DNA of 64,000 nt, taken from positions 62,001 to 126,000 of the forward strand of contig JAUVNS010000001.1 of assembly GCA_030599585.1 (NCBI GenBank), read 5' to 3'. Origin of the DNA: Promethearchaeota archaeon (GTDB lineage Archaea; Asgardarchaeota; Lokiarchaeia; Sigyniarchaeales; SOKP01). This document shows positions 46,113-56,343 of the stretch, piece by piece. Below the pieces are notes generated by a model that worked only from the letters and a program-made list of their open reading frames with translations, had not been told where the DNA came from and searched no databases. The translations under genes and the position numbers were made by a program. Every line of letters starts with the position of its first letter. Position 1 is the stretch's first letter.

Positions 46113-47693
46113 ATGAATGAAATAGTGAACACTGTAAACAATATAGTAGATTTCTTGAACGATGATGTCTATAATTTATATAGGATTTATGAGTCTTATG
46201 TACGAGATCTCATTATTTCTAAAAACGTAAATATTTCAGCGATCATCGATAACGAAACGGAAGAAGAGATAAATGATACGATATTTCAAATTATATCTGC
46301 TACAAATTCTGCGTTCGTGACGATTGGAGTATCTAAAAATAAAATTATGTCTAATCAAGACCTATTCCAAAATGACTTTTTAAGTAAGAGAGATATTTTT
46401 ACAAATTATCTTTCATTTTTACAAGTTGGATTAAAAGAATACATCAATAAACATCTATTCGTAATAATTATAGAGTATATAATCGATGCTGAGGATAAAA
46501 TCCTTGAAAATTTGGATTTATTTGATTTATTACCTAGAAATTTCCTTAGCAACTTAAGAATCCTCAGAAAGAAATATGCGATATCTGAAGAGAGTAAGAA
46601 AAGATTTAACATTTTTTATAATGAAATTGATACTTATTTCAATCCGTCAAATTTAACATTTAAGAAATTTGATTTTGAAATTCAAGAACTTAAAGAAGAT
46701 TTATCTGAAGACGCTATCTTAAAACGCTTACAAGAAGCTCGCGTGGATAATATAGAGGCTCTCCAGCAACCCACACATCGAGAGCGGGGAGAAGGTAGTG
46801 CGTCTCAAATCGAATCCCAATCGCTTTTATCTAATTTTTTAGATTTTCCCGCTGTAAGCCACTCAATATTAGAAAAGATTAAAGTTGACGTAAAGCAGTT
46901 AATAAATTTTGTTAATTCCTCACCAGAATTTTTAGATTTAGAGAATCTCTTTTATAGCATTAATATTATTAAAATGTTAGGACTAAGAAATCAGCTCGAA
47001 CCGGGATACATTAAAAAAATCATGAGTAATTACATAAATGGAGGAGTCTTCAGCACAGGAAGGTATCACATTCCGAATCCGATGAGTGTTTTTTATGGAT
47101 TGTCAATTCTTCACGAATTAGATATGTTAAATGGTGAAATTATTGATCTATTAAATATAGAAATGTTCCTTGAAAATGAATTAAATAATTTTGTTCCTGA
47201 GAATATAATTCTACACTTTTTTACAATCCTATGCTTTAAGATGCTAGAAAAAACGGGAGGAATTATAACGGACAAGAAATATTTAATGGCACCGCTTGCA
47301 AAAGTAGATGTATTTAATTTGGAAGGATTTAAACCAGCTTCAGAAATTTTCTATTTTCTAGGACTTCTAAGTTTATTAGATAAGAATGTTAGTTTCAGCA
47401 ATTTTAGAGAACCTTATTTGAGTACGCTTAAAAATAAAATATCGTCTGACGGTTCTCTTAATGAAAACATTACAGAAACTGCTAGAGCGTTGTTGAGTTT
47501 ACAATTATTAGGTTTACAGGATAAAGAATTGAATATCATTTCGGGATTTTTAAATTTCTTGAATCAAAATGTAAATATGTTTAAAGATGAAAGTAATTTT
47601 ACTGAATTCGATTGGAAAAATAATAAGATTGCTTTTAAAATAGAACTACGGATGCTTTTTTGGGTATTACTTGCATTTTCTCAGTATTTCTAG
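46113..47693 (+). CDS. Unknown helical protein with alpha-alpha toroid-like C-terminal half
   Basis: A 526-residue protein without signal or membrane segments. The C-terminal part (about 260-520) shows repeated helix pairs with GGVFSTGRYHIPNPMSVFYG, SSDGSLNENITETARALLSL and SGFLNFLNQNV. This is the spacing seen in terpenoid-cyclase/prenyltransferase alpha-alpha toroids. The DG-x-L ... T-A-x-A-L pattern recalls protein prenyltransferase beta or squalene-cyclase-type repeats. Whether it is catalytic is unclear: no QW or DxDD motif is visible. The N-terminal 200 residues are helical and unrecognised. Confidence 0.55.
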   Translation: MNEIVNTVNNIVDFLNDDVYNLYRIYESYVRDLIISKNVNISAIIDNETEEEINDTIFQIISATNSAFVTIGVSKNKIMSNQDLFQNDFLSKRDIFTNYLSFLQVGLKEYINKHLFVIIIEYIIDAEDKILENLDLFDLLPRNFLSNLRILRKKYAISEESKKRFNIFYNEIDTYFNPSNLTFKKFDFEIQELKEDLSEDAILKRLQEARVDNIEALQQPTHRERGEGSASQIESQSLLSNFLDFPAVSHSILEKIKVDVKQLINFVNSSPEFLDLENLFYSINIIKMLGLRNQLEPGYIKKIMSNYINGGVFSTGRYHIPNPMSVFYGLSILHELDMLNGEIIDLLNIEMFLENELNNFVPENIILHFFTILCFKMLEKTGGIITDKKYLMAPLAKVDVFNLEGFKPASEIFYFLGLLSLLDKNVSFSNFREPYLSTLKNKISSDGSLNENITETARALLSLQLLGLQDKELNIISGFLNFLNQNVNMFKDESNFTEFDWKNNKIAFKIELRMLFWVLLAFSQYF

Positions 47694-47708
47694 TGTAGTT
47701 TAAAAAAT

Positions 47709-48320
47709 TTATTCTAAATTAAAAATAGTCATGATAAAATTCCTCGCTGAGGGTATAATCTGTTTATTTTTAACGCTATTATTCCATTTTTTAATTAATT
47801 GATTATTTTTCGATAAATCTTGTATGACTTTACGACCTAATTTAATCCATTGTTCTAAATTAATAGTTGGATATTCTTCACTTATACCTCTGCAATATTG
47901 AATCCCCTTATCAGTGTAAAATATGTTGATCTCGCTTGTTTTCTTATCTTTGCCTTTTTGAATTGTAAATGTAAAAGGAAAAGTCCTACAAAATCCGGGT
48001 CTAAAAGAATAAATAGAACATCTCTCTTTAGCTTCATCGTAAAAAAAACATTTCCCATTTAATCTCTTTTTCAAACCAGTAAATGCCATTCCTCTTTCAG
48101 TTTGTATAGGTGGAACCACCATTCGATCTATTTCTTTTTCAGAGGGCGCCTGATCAAATACATAAAAGCCTAGAATTTCAAGTACTTCATCGATAGTTAG
48201 ATTTAATCCATTCTTTATTCGAAGAACATCTATGTATGTCGTATTTACAAGCGTATTTAAATCGGTACAACAGTGACCACAGTGTACACATTCAAACTTA
48301 AAGTTATTATTAATACCCAT
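47709..48320 (-). CDS. YkgJ-type cysteine-cluster protein, short form
   Basis: A 203-residue protein with FECVHCGHCCTDLN at the start of the domain, NGKCFFYDEAKERCSIYSFR, PGFCRTFPF and IQYCRGI. This is the Cys arrangement of the YkgJ zinc/iron-cluster family, as in 28210. It lies 36 bases downstream of the giant surface protein on the same strand, so co-transcription is plausible. Confidence 0.88.
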   Translation of the reverse strand: MGINNNFKFECVHCGHCCTDLNTLVNTTYIDVLRIKNGLNLTIDEVLEILGFYVFDQAPSEKEIDRMVVPPIQTERGMAFTGLKKRLNGKCFFYDEAKERCSIYSFRPGFCRTFPFTFTIQKGKDKKTSEINIFYTDKGIQYCRGISEEYPTINLEQWIKLGRKVIQDLSKNNQLIKKWNNSVKNKQIIPSARNFIMTIFNLE

Positions 48321-48356
48321 AAGTAGCTAATAGAATGCGAAAAAAGTAATAAATAT

Positions 48357-51300
48357 TTATTTATTTGATGGTATAATAATTTGCTTGTTTATGAGAGTTT
48401 CTATTGCATCTATTATGAGATCTTGATTTTTTTCGTGTACCACTTCAAATATAGTCTCCAGATGAAATTCCTGCTTATTCTTAGCGATCGAGTATATTAC
48501 ATTTAAGATTCGTGTTTCCATCGAATTTAACTCGCTTTCTTTTCTTAATCTTGCAATAAACTTAGCATCGTTGATTTTAAAAGCGTCTTTATAATATAAC
48601 TCTACATATTTTGTTATGATAGGAGGTAATTGTGCTTCAAACTCATGAATTGCTCCGTCCCAGCTTTCTATTAGCTGTGAAAGATCGAACATGATTCCAA
48701 GAGACAAATCTGATATCAATTTCTTCAATCGGTCTGAAGCTTTTTCATTGAGTAAAAAAATCATTCGTAAATCTTGTCGGTCACAGATTAGGCAATAAAA
48801 ATATTTAAAATCTAATTCTAAAATCGTCCTACTACCATCCGAGTCATCAAGATTGGTTGAATCACCATCGACTTCCCTTTTACCTACCATTTCTTCTCCA
48901 ACTGTAATAATAGCTTGGATGAAGCCTGAAAAAAGTTCTTTTTTGTGCTTCTCTAAAATAGAATAACTTTTTGAATAGAGTGGAATGCCGCTATACCTGT
49001 GTATGGCCACAATAGCTTGAATGTTCTGGATATCTTTGAATCTTTGGGTTTTTGACAGTAAATCTGCTTCTTTTCTCCTTCTTCGTGGTAAAATCACGTA
49101 AGATCTCAAGCTTAATATTCCTAAAACACTTATAATCGCCACTGCAATAAAGAATATAATAAACATTAATAACACAGGAAATTCTGGTTCGCCAATTACC
49201 AAGAGAAATGAAGATTGCATCGATTTATAAAGAACATTTTCTGTTGAAATAATTAAAGACACCTTAAAACTTCCATGGATATTTTCTGGGATCTCAAGTT
49301 CAATTTCATAAATTCCATTTCCTACTTCTTCAAAATTACCTAATCCAAAGTCCCACGAATACGAGATTGTAGTATTCTCAATAGAAATGGCTGAAATAAG
49401 TTCAGTTAAATTAATTCTAATGACTAAAGAATTTCCAGCAAGACTTTCAATTGAATCTTGAAAATCAATAGTATCAACTTTCATTTCTATTTGATTAACT
49501 AAAATCTGAAAGTAAAAGGTTGAGGATGTGTAATTCGGATGTAGAAACCTAACATAAACAGAATTAATCCCCAAATCGAAATTAGCAAGATCACATACAA
49601 CAGATGTGTTATACCAATAGTTAGCAGTTTGAGTAAAATCTTGATTATAACTACCAATAGCAATAATGGCACTACCACCATCAAGAAAAACTTTTTCTAC
49701 ATTTGCGAGAGCTCTTATTGATAGAGAGAATACGTCATAATATGTGATTTGAATTAAACTATTCGCATCAATTTCTTGTGAATCTATATATAACGACAAA
49801 TTAACTGTTTCAGCGGTTATAAAAAATTGGAATGAAAAATAAGCTTCAGAATAATTAGCTTGCTCAAATTTAACAGATACAGTATTGATTCCTAATTCAA
49901 AGTTAGCTCCATCTATTACAATATCTGTAGAAAACCACGTGAGATAAGTTACATTTTCATTAATGTTAAAAGAAAACATTTCACCTATTATGGTTATATT
50001 TCCTCCGGAAAGAAAAATACCCTCTCCCATAGCATATGCTTGTGCAGCAATTGTTATATTCTCCTTAAGCATTACTTCAATTAGAGCGTTTTCGAGGATA
50101 GATTGACTATTGATTGATACGTTAAGTTGGACTGATTGTTCTCTAACTAATAATTGAAATGAAAAGTATGTTGTTGTATAATTTTGCTTTTCGAATTTAA
50201 TTGAAACGGTATTAATCCCTGAACTGAAATTTATCGCTGAAAAAGTTAAGGATAAATTATACCAATTGGCTCCATATTCAATGAAATTTGTAATATAAAA
50301 TTCGCTATTCCAAGAAATGTAAGCCTCATCAATGTAATTCGAATCAATCTCACCATAGACTCTCGCAGAGATTGTTATATTTTGTTTAAACATTACTTCA
50401 ACTAACTGATCTTCTGCAATTTGTTGAGAATTCAAGTATAATGAAAAATCGACCGATTGTTCTTCTACAAGTAGTTGAAAATAAAAGATTTCGTGTTGGA
50501 AATTATCTTTTATGAATTCTATTGCTATACTGTTTAATCCTGGAGTATAATTTGATGGCACTATTTGAATTGATGTATTATACCAATCTGCTCCTACCTC
50601 AATTAGAGTTCTATCTTGATCTCCACCTTGCCAAGTTATTAACGCTCCATTTACATAATCTGCTTCAATTGTTGCGAATGCTTTTGCTGAAATAGTAATG
50701 CTTTCCATATACATTATTTCAACTATCTCATTCTCCAAAATTGGTTGAGAATTGATAAATACAGACAGATCGACTGGTTGCTCATATACTAACAATTGGA
50801 AATAGAATATATCGGTTTGATATTTATCCATTTCAAACTGTATCCCAATTAAATTTAATCCAGGTGAGTAAATTGATGGATTAAATTGAATGGAAGTATT
50901 ATACCAAAAATTAGAATATTCGTTTAATGTCTGTTCATAACTATTGATTTTCCACGAGAAATTTCCTCCCGTTAAAAGATTGTCATCAATCAAGGCTCTA
51001 GCTTGAGTAGAGATGTTTATCTCTTCCATAAATATAACTTCAATTATTGAATTTCGATAAATTTCTACATTATCAATATAAGCAGTGATATTGACACTCT
51101 GTTCTACAATCTCAAATTGATATATGTGCGTTTGAGGTTCAAAAGAAGGAGCAGAAAAATTGAAGTTAAGCTGTTTTATACCTAAGTTATTAGTAAATGA
51201 AGTATCAAATTCAATATTATAATAACCACCCGGTAAATTTTCAATGCTATATAGGTCAGGATTTGATATATTAACACCTACAGTCGCTCCATCAATTCCT

Positions 51301-53828
51301 TCGCTATCTAATAGTGAATAATATCTAAATTCTATTGTGCTATTTGCGTGCAACTCTATATTATAATCAGACTGAAGTCGTTGCACGTTAGTTTCCTCTC
51401 CAAGGTTAATTTTCAAAGTCAAATTATAATCTAAGAACCCTACTTTTGAAGATTCAATTAAAATCTCATAAAAACCATTTGATCCTAATAATGAAGTATC
51501 TAAAATGGTCTCATAAATTCCAAAACCGGCTTCTACAAAATCTACTGTTCCTGAGGTCCAATTATAGGAAATTAATGCATTTAAAATAAAATCATTGTTA
51601 TCAGAATCTGTTAAATTTACTTGTACGGGTATAATATCTCCAATAAATGCGTCTGTTATGGAATCAGAAATGGCATCATTAGGTTTAAGAAGTGAGAATG
51701 AACTCTGATGTATAACTAAAAAACTAGCGTTTAATCCCCCTATAGAAGTGCCATTAGACCAAAAGAGCGTGTAATCATATTGTCCTCCAGTTGTATTTAA
51801 TGCATCAAAAAATAACTCAGAAAAGAACACGCTTCCATTTGACAAGGGTGAATTTACTTCTGAATACCACTGATTTCCTTCGGGATCAAATATCGTTAAG
51901 TTTACTTCTGTTGAACCAAGATTATTAGGAATTTCACCGCTGTAATTTACTTGAGTTTTAATTCGTGTTGATTCGCCGGTATTAAAACTGGTGTGTGTCC
52001 ATTCACCTTGTTTCAACATTTTTGTATTTGTTATATCGAGATAATTTGGAGAGGTCGCTTTAAATGACCACCAACCAGGATAAAGCGCATTTGTTTTATT
52101 AATTTTTAATAATAAATCGCCAATATTTCCGTTTTCAAATGGTCGAGAAAGAAGAGTTGGGTCTAGAGCGTAGAGAAACTCCCAATTTACAGGTTTATCA
52201 ATTATAAATTCAAAATCCGAATACTGAGAAGGCATGTAGAAATTATGTGAAAAATACCAATATACTGAGCCATTTTCTAAGATTTCATAAGAGATTCCTT
52301 CAACTATAGTTTGCCCTACCCTTGAAGTAGTTTCGTGATATCCATACAAAAAAGTGTCCAATTCAAAAGTAAGCGAAGGTGAACTTGTATTTGCGGTAAG
52401 AACTACAGGATTTACACCCCAATTCCCCGTAATATTTAACTCTGATTCTCCCCATTGGTCTCCTTGAGTAAGAGAATACCCGTTTAACGTAAGATTTATA
52501 TCGCTTTGACTTGAATTTGCGAGCGTAATAAGTACTAAAGATAAATTATCAAACCAAAAGAGTTGTTGGAATCGTTCATCAAAACCGGAATATGTTATTG
52601 TACCACCACTCATAATACCAACTGAGATATTAAACTCTTGATTATTTTGAATTTCTTCAAATAAGCTCGAAGTATTCGACCATAAGTCTAGATGTATTTC
52701 TCCAGTACTTAACCAAGTTCGCCTACCACTTCCATCACCAACAATATCCCCTAAACCTTTAGAGTAAATTTTTTTATTATTTATCTCACAATACAAAAAA
52801 TTTTCGTTAGAATCCATTGCGTATTCAGCATAGTAATCGAAACTTATATAACCATCAATAATTTGGCCTCGAGGAATAGTTATGTTTTGATAGATTTCTG
52901 AAAAGTCGTTTTCGTAATAAGATACCTCTATCCTTCCGTCTCTGGCGGGATTTCCTACTAAGCTGACATACATCGCTGTTTCATTTTCCATGGTAGAAGA
53001 ACCAAAATTACCTCCTATTGTAGCATTATCATATCCCCAATGATCGAAGCTATCATAGTATTCTATACCGTCATAGATATATTCGTAATAGTCAATATCG
53101 TAACCCCACCATTGAACCGATCCATCGGAATCCATAGTAATTTTTATATTTGTTGTTTTAATCCAAGGGCTAAAAAATGATGCTTTATTTCCTGTGTCAA
53201 CATATTGTAGTATGTTATTCTCATCGTAAAAACAAACTATGTCCCAATCTTCTTCTATTTCAAATCTGTCAAAATGAACTCGTATTAATGACGCATTATT
53301 TTGAGTTATTTCACTATGGATGTTTGCAGGAGTAGCAGGATCTCGAGATAAATCCGCGGTGTAATTATGTCGAGGCGGAGATGTGTCTGGAATATTTGTT
53401 AACGATACATTTACTCTATAAGTAGAAACTTCTGAGTAGTCGTTGTTTTTAACCCATTCTCTTGTATCTTGAATGTTTCGGATGTTTGTTTCTATTTTTG
53501 ATATCTCCCAATCATGAACATCGTCGAGAGTGTAATTAATTTCGAGTTCTTCCTGACTCGTTAAAGAAATTAGTTGATTATTTTCATATAAGTTACCGTA
53601 ATCTGTTATATTTAAAGATATTTCATTTCCTTCAAATAAAATTGAATCAGAATCGGCAAGTAAGGGTGACTGGGAATAATAATTAAAGTCGCTGTCTATT
53701 TTTTTAATATTTTTGGAATTTGGAATGAGAAAACTACTTGAAAGAAATATACCTAATATAATAATAAGATAGGCTATTCTCAGAACTAATGATTTTTTTA
53801 AAAGTGAATTATTAGAAACCTTTTTCAT
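48357..53828 (-). CDS. Giant surface protein with external Ig-like repeats and cytoplasmic longin-like/wHTH tail
   Basis: I start at the ATG at 53828 (GGGGATAGT upstream), giving 1823 residues. A basic N-terminus and hydrophobic helix (about 18-36) act as signal or anchor. Residues about 60-900 are beta-rich with many Trp, Asn and N-x-S/T sites. Residues about 909-1443 hold five Ig-like repeats. A helix at about 1549-1575 (MFIIFFIAVAIISVLGILSL) is followed by RRRRKE, so the last 245 residues are cytoplasmic. There, AIVAIHRYSGIPLYSKSYS begins a longin-like domain, and the last 70 residues (SMETRILNVIYSIAK) resemble a winged helix. This is the same tail order as the protein at 43190. It could sense or bind outside and engage GTPases inside (inference). 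Confidence 0.85.
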   Translation of the reverse strand: MKKVSNNSLLKKSLVLRIAYLIIILGIFLSSSFLIPNSKNIKKIDSDFNYYSQSPLLADSDSILFEGNEISLNITDYGNLYENNQLISLTSQEELEINYTLDDVHDWEISKIETNIRNIQDTREWVKNNDYSEVSTYRVNVSLTNIPDTSPPRHNYTADLSRDPATPANIHSEITQNNASLIRVHFDRFEIEEDWDIVCFYDENNILQYVDTGNKASFFSPWIKTTNIKITMDSDGSVQWWGYDIDYYEYIYDGIEYYDSFDHWGYDNATIGGNFGSSTMENETAMYVSLVGNPARDGRIEVSYYENDFSEIYQNITIPRGQIIDGYISFDYYAEYAMDSNENFLYCEINNKKIYSKGLGDIVGDGSGRRTWLSTGEIHLDLWSNTSSLFEEIQNNQEFNISVGIMSGGTITYSGFDERFQQLFWFDNLSLVLITLANSSQSDINLTLNGYSLTQGDQWGESELNITGNWGVNPVVLTANTSSPSLTFELDTFLYGYHETTSRVGQTIVEGISYEILENGSVYWYFSHNFYMPSQYSDFEFIIDKPVNWEFLYALDPTLLSRPFENGNIGDLLLKINKTNALYPGWWSFKATSPNYLDITNTKMLKQGEWTHTSFNTGESTRIKTQVNYSGEIPNNLGSTEVNLTIFDPEGNQWYSEVNSPLSNGSVFFSELFFDALNTTGGQYDYTLFWSNGTSIGGLNASFLVIHQSSFSLLKPNDAISDSITDAFIGDIIPVQVNLTDSDNNDFILNALISYNWTSGTVDFVEAGFGIYETILDTSLLGSNGFYEILIESSKVGFLDYNLTLKINLGEETNVQRLQSDYNIELHANSTIEFRYYSLLDSEGIDGATVGVNISNPDLYSIENLPGGYYNIEFDTSFTNNLGIKQLNFNFSAPSFEPQTHIYQFEIVEQSVNITAYIDNVEIYRNSIIEVIFMEEINISTQARALIDDNLLTGGNFSWKINSYEQTLNEYSNFWYNTSIQFNPSIYSPGLNLIGIQFEMDKYQTDIFYFQLLVYEQPVDLSVFINSQPILENEIVEIMYMESITISAKAFATIEADYVNGALITWQGGDQDRTLIEVGADWYNTSIQIVPSNYTPGLNSIAIEFIKDNFQHEIFYFQLLVEEQSVDFSLYLNSQQIAEDQLVEVMFKQNITISARVYGEIDSNYIDEAYISWNSEFYITNFIEYGANWYNLSLTFSAINFSSGINTVSIKFEKQNYTTTYFSFQLLVREQSVQLNVSINSQSILENALIEVMLKENITIAAQAYAMGEGIFLSGGNITIIGEMFSFNINENVTYLTWFSTDIVIDGANFELGINTVSVKFEQANYSEAYFSFQFFITAETVNLSLYIDSQEIDANSLIQITYYDVFSLSIRALANVEKVFLDGGSAIIAIGSYNQDFTQTANYWYNTSVVCDLANFDLGINSVYVRFLHPNYTSSTFYFQILVNQIEMKVDTIDFQDSIESLAGNSLVIRINLTELISAISIENTTISYSWDFGLGNFEEVGNGIYEIELEIPENIHGSFKVSLIISTENVLYKSMQSSFLLVIGEPEFPVLLMFIIFFIAVAIISVLGILSLRSYVILPRRRRKEADLLSKTQRFKDIQNIQAIVAIHRYSGIPLYSKSYSILEKHKKELFSGFIQAIITVGEEMVGKREVDGDSTNLDDSDGSRTILELDFKYFYCLICDRQDLRMIFLLNEKASDRLKKLISDLSLGIMFDLSQLIESWDGAIHEFEAQLPPIITKYVELYYKDAFKINDAKFIARLRKESELNSMETRILNVIYSIAKNKQEFHLETIFEVVHEKNQDLIIDAIETLINKQIIIPSNK
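49495..51104 (-). repeat. Five tandem protein-level repeats of about 107 residues
   Basis: Repeat starts read EQSVNITAYID, EQPVDLSVFIN, EQSVDFSLYLN, EQSVQLNVSIN and AETVNLSLYID. Each unit ends in a pattern like GLNSIAIEFIKDNF ... FYFQLLV. Sequence identity between units is moderate, so these are old duplications, most likely Ig-like or cadherin-like beta-sandwiches. Confidence 0.8.
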
Positions 53829-53989
53829 ACTATCCCCTGTTGTTAAATAAAAAATAATTATAAAACTCATAAAAAATAAAATTAATAAATTTAAGGGAAT
53901 ATAAAATGAATCTCTATTCGAAATTTACTTTTTAGGAGTTTTAAAGTTTAAATTTAAGGAGTTTATGAATAATTTGCCAATTCTATTAG

Positions 53990-54340
53990 CTAATTAGGTA
54001 TCTCATCGGCAAACTCCGTTTTGAGAAGTGAAATGTAAGACTTTTTTTCTATGTGGTCTAAGGAATTCACATTCGTCCCTCTGCTAGTATAAATATCTGG
54101 AGGATGTTCTTCAAATAATGAAAGAATGAGTAATATTGCATTTTTTACAAATTCTTTTCTACTCGTTTTTCTTTCTAAAACCTTCATTAATTCTATGAAT
54201 GATTTATTTTTCCATATTTCTATGGTTTCTTTATTTACGTTCGGATTCTGGAAGAATTCTATGATATTTGAGTAATATTCAAATTCAGAGGTATCGCAGT
54301 TGTTTGACTCATTCATAAGTTTTTGACCGTTGTTATACAT
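53990..54340 (-). CDS. Unknown 116-residue helical protein
   Basis: No recognised family. After a polar start it is predicted helical (EYYSNIIEFFQNPNVNKETI; FVKNAILLILSLFEEHPPDI). An ATG eight codons further in (54316) is an alternative start. It is 161 bases downstream-oriented of nothing obvious and upstream of the giant-protein gene on the same strand. Confidence 0.5.
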   Translation of the reverse strand: MYNNGQKLMNESNNCDTSEFEYYSNIIEFFQNPNVNKETIEIWKNKSFIELMKVLERKTSRKEFVKNAILLILSLFEEHPPDIYTSRGTNVNSLDHIEKKSYISLLKTEFADEIPN

Positions 54341-54567
54341 ATATAACCAAATTATTTGTTTTTAAATTCCATGAGAATCATGGTTTTTTGTTGCGACAAT
54401 CCGCACGTTAATTTTCCAAAAATTTATGGTTCTTGATAAAAATAACATCCATTATCGACAAGTAAGAATTTCAAGAAGAGTGTTATTTTCTTATGTATTA
54501 CGCTGATAATATCTCCCCTAAATGAGAAAAGTGAGTAAAAAGAGTTTAACAAGGGACAAGAATAATC

Positions 54568-55566
54568 CTATAGATTTTCAATTTCTGAAGGAATAAAACC
54601 AAAAGTGTCTAAGAAACGCTTTCGCACGTCTGAAATGTCATAAATTTGTGTTTGAGCACCACTAGTTTCTACAACGAAAGAGCCTACAGTTGAACCTAAA
54701 CGACAAGAATCTTGCAAACTCATATTAAGAATCATTCCAGACAAAAAGCCTGCGCGGTATCCATCCCCGGCACCTGTAGTGTCAATTACTTTATTCGGAT
54801 TCGAAATCGGAATTTCTATGGACTCTACTTTTCCAGATGGAGTTTTTGTTACAATTTCTGAACCCTCCGACCCCTTAGTTTTTACTATAGTACTAATATA
54901 CTCGAGTAAATCTGTTTCGTTCATCTCTGTCTTGCTCATAACTTGATTTATTTCGTACGTATTTCCTATAAGAAATTCAGATTTGGCTAAAATGCTCATT
55001 AAATTGTCTTTGGAGAATAAGGGAGTAATTTGTCCAGGGTCAAATATCATAGGAATACCTAACTCGCTTAATTGATCAGCAAAATTCTTCATTGCATCAA
55101 TACCTTGGGTAGAATTTATAGCATAGGCATATTGTTCAGGATTTTTAATCTTTCTCCGTAAATCTATATTTTTACCATCATCTAAAGCGCCCCCATGAAA
55201 AATAATCATTTGATTCGATTTCTCATCGTTTACAATGTAGCATGCTGCAGTAAACAGATCAATTTGAATATCTACATTCAAATCGATGTTTTGGAATTTT
55301 GTTATGTGATCTTTATAACCTAAGCTTTCGAAATCTTTACCAACCGAACCTAAGAGTGAGACGGGGGATATATTTAGTAATCCAAGGTTATACGCGATGT
55401 TTCCCGCAGTTCCGCCGAAATGCTGGATTCGGCTATTGGCAGTTACTGTGCTTTGGTATACTTTTTTCTCGTAATCAATAGACACAGCATTTACAAAATT
55501 CTCGTCAAATCCCATGATGTAATCGAAAGCAAGGGAACCCAATACTATTACTTTATCTCGTTTCAT
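54568..55566 (-). CDS. PfkB-family sugar/nucleoside kinase
   Basis: I start at the ATG at 55566 (MKRDKVIVLGSLAFDY), preceded by AGGT. The track adds 19 residues. The 332-residue protein has the PfkB N-terminal block FGGTAGNIAYNLGLL and the C-terminal catalytic block DTTGAGDGYRAGFLSG with the base Asp. The family phosphorylates ribose, fructose, adenosine or similar. The closest group is the adenosine/nucleoside kinases with short lids, but the substrate cannot be set by eye. Confidence 0.9.
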   Translation of the reverse strand: MKRDKVIVLGSLAFDYIMGFDENFVNAVSIDYEKKVYQSTVTANSRIQHFGGTAGNIAYNLGLLNISPVSLLGSVGKDFESLGYKDHITKFQNIDLNVDIQIDLFTAACYIVNDEKSNQMIIFHGGALDDGKNIDLRRKIKNPEQYAYAINSTQGIDAMKNFADQLSELGIPMIFDPGQITPLFSKDNLMSILAKSEFLIGNTYEINQVMSKTEMNETDLLEYISTIVKTKGSEGSEIVTKTPSGKVESIEIPISNPNKVIDTTGAGDGYRAGFLSGMILNMSLQDSCRLGSTVGSFVVETSGAQTQIYDISDVRKRFLDTFGFIPSEIENL

Positions 55567-55687
55567 TTCAGTCTTTACCTTATACAAATTGAAGTAAATC
55601 GATAATATATTATTTTTACGCATTAAATTTAGACTTTATGAAATAACAAACTACTAATAAAGAAATAAAATAAAAGAAAGGCTATTG

Positions 55688-55954
55688 TTACAAATTATCC
55701 AACGGTAAATCTAAATCTACTTCAGCAGATTTAAGCTTTTTCATGAATTCTACAGCCCCAACTTCATTTACCATTAATTCTAATAGATTTTCGTAGAGGT
55801 GCTCGATGTTATCCTGCCCGATTTGAAAGTATATATCTTCAGAGGGAAGAGTTATCTTAAAAATTTCATAAAGGCCTCGAATACAGTCTTTAATATTCTC
55901 AAAATTAATTAATGCCTTTTTCGTCGATTCGTAAACAATATCAGTTTTTTCCAT
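55688..55954 (-). CDS. Unknown 88-residue acidic helical protein
   Basis: Starts MEKTDIVYESTKKALINFEN and is entirely helical in appearance, ending LDLPLDNL. It lies upstream of the PfkB kinase gene on the same strand, with a 121-base gap to the corrected kinase start. No family recognised. Confidence 0.5.
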   Translation of the reverse strand: MEKTDIVYESTKKALINFENIKDCIRGLYEIFKITLPSEDIYFQIGQDNIEHLYENLLELMVNEVGAVEFMKKLKSAEVDLDLPLDNL

Positions 55955-56343
55955 TTTTAATTATTACCGCTTAAACTTGTTTCCCGTTGTATTAAAAGAA
56001 GAAATGAAGGCTTAAAAAATAGTTGTTATTTTGACAATTGCGTGACTAAAGAACAAATAACAAAGAATACAATACATCTTATATTATGTTTCAAGGCGGG
56101 CTAGTTCTCGTTTAAGAATATTTGGTAAAACTTTAGACAATCAAGTAATTAGCTATCGAAAACTAGTTTCATTCATAGTTTACATTCCCAAATTGATAAT
56201 AAGATATTTTATTTTTGTCTGTGCAAAAACCTTGCTTTAATTCCTAATAACCTAGATATAAATATTTTTAATTATTTTTTTTTATTATTCCGTATGCAAA
56301 AGAAAATGTAATTTTTTTTAACAAATTATAATAATTTTTCACC
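55955..56343. other. Intergenic promoter region between divergent genes
   Basis: About 390 AT-rich bases between the divergent genes at 55954 and 56344. TATA-like stretches occur near 56250-56290. No Shine-Dalgarno site precedes the ATG at 56344. I see no RNA gene. Confidence 0.45.

Noticed and set aside
49499-49684. 61-residue hydrophobic minus-strand ORF
   Set aside because: It overlaps the fifth repeat of the giant surface protein in another frame.
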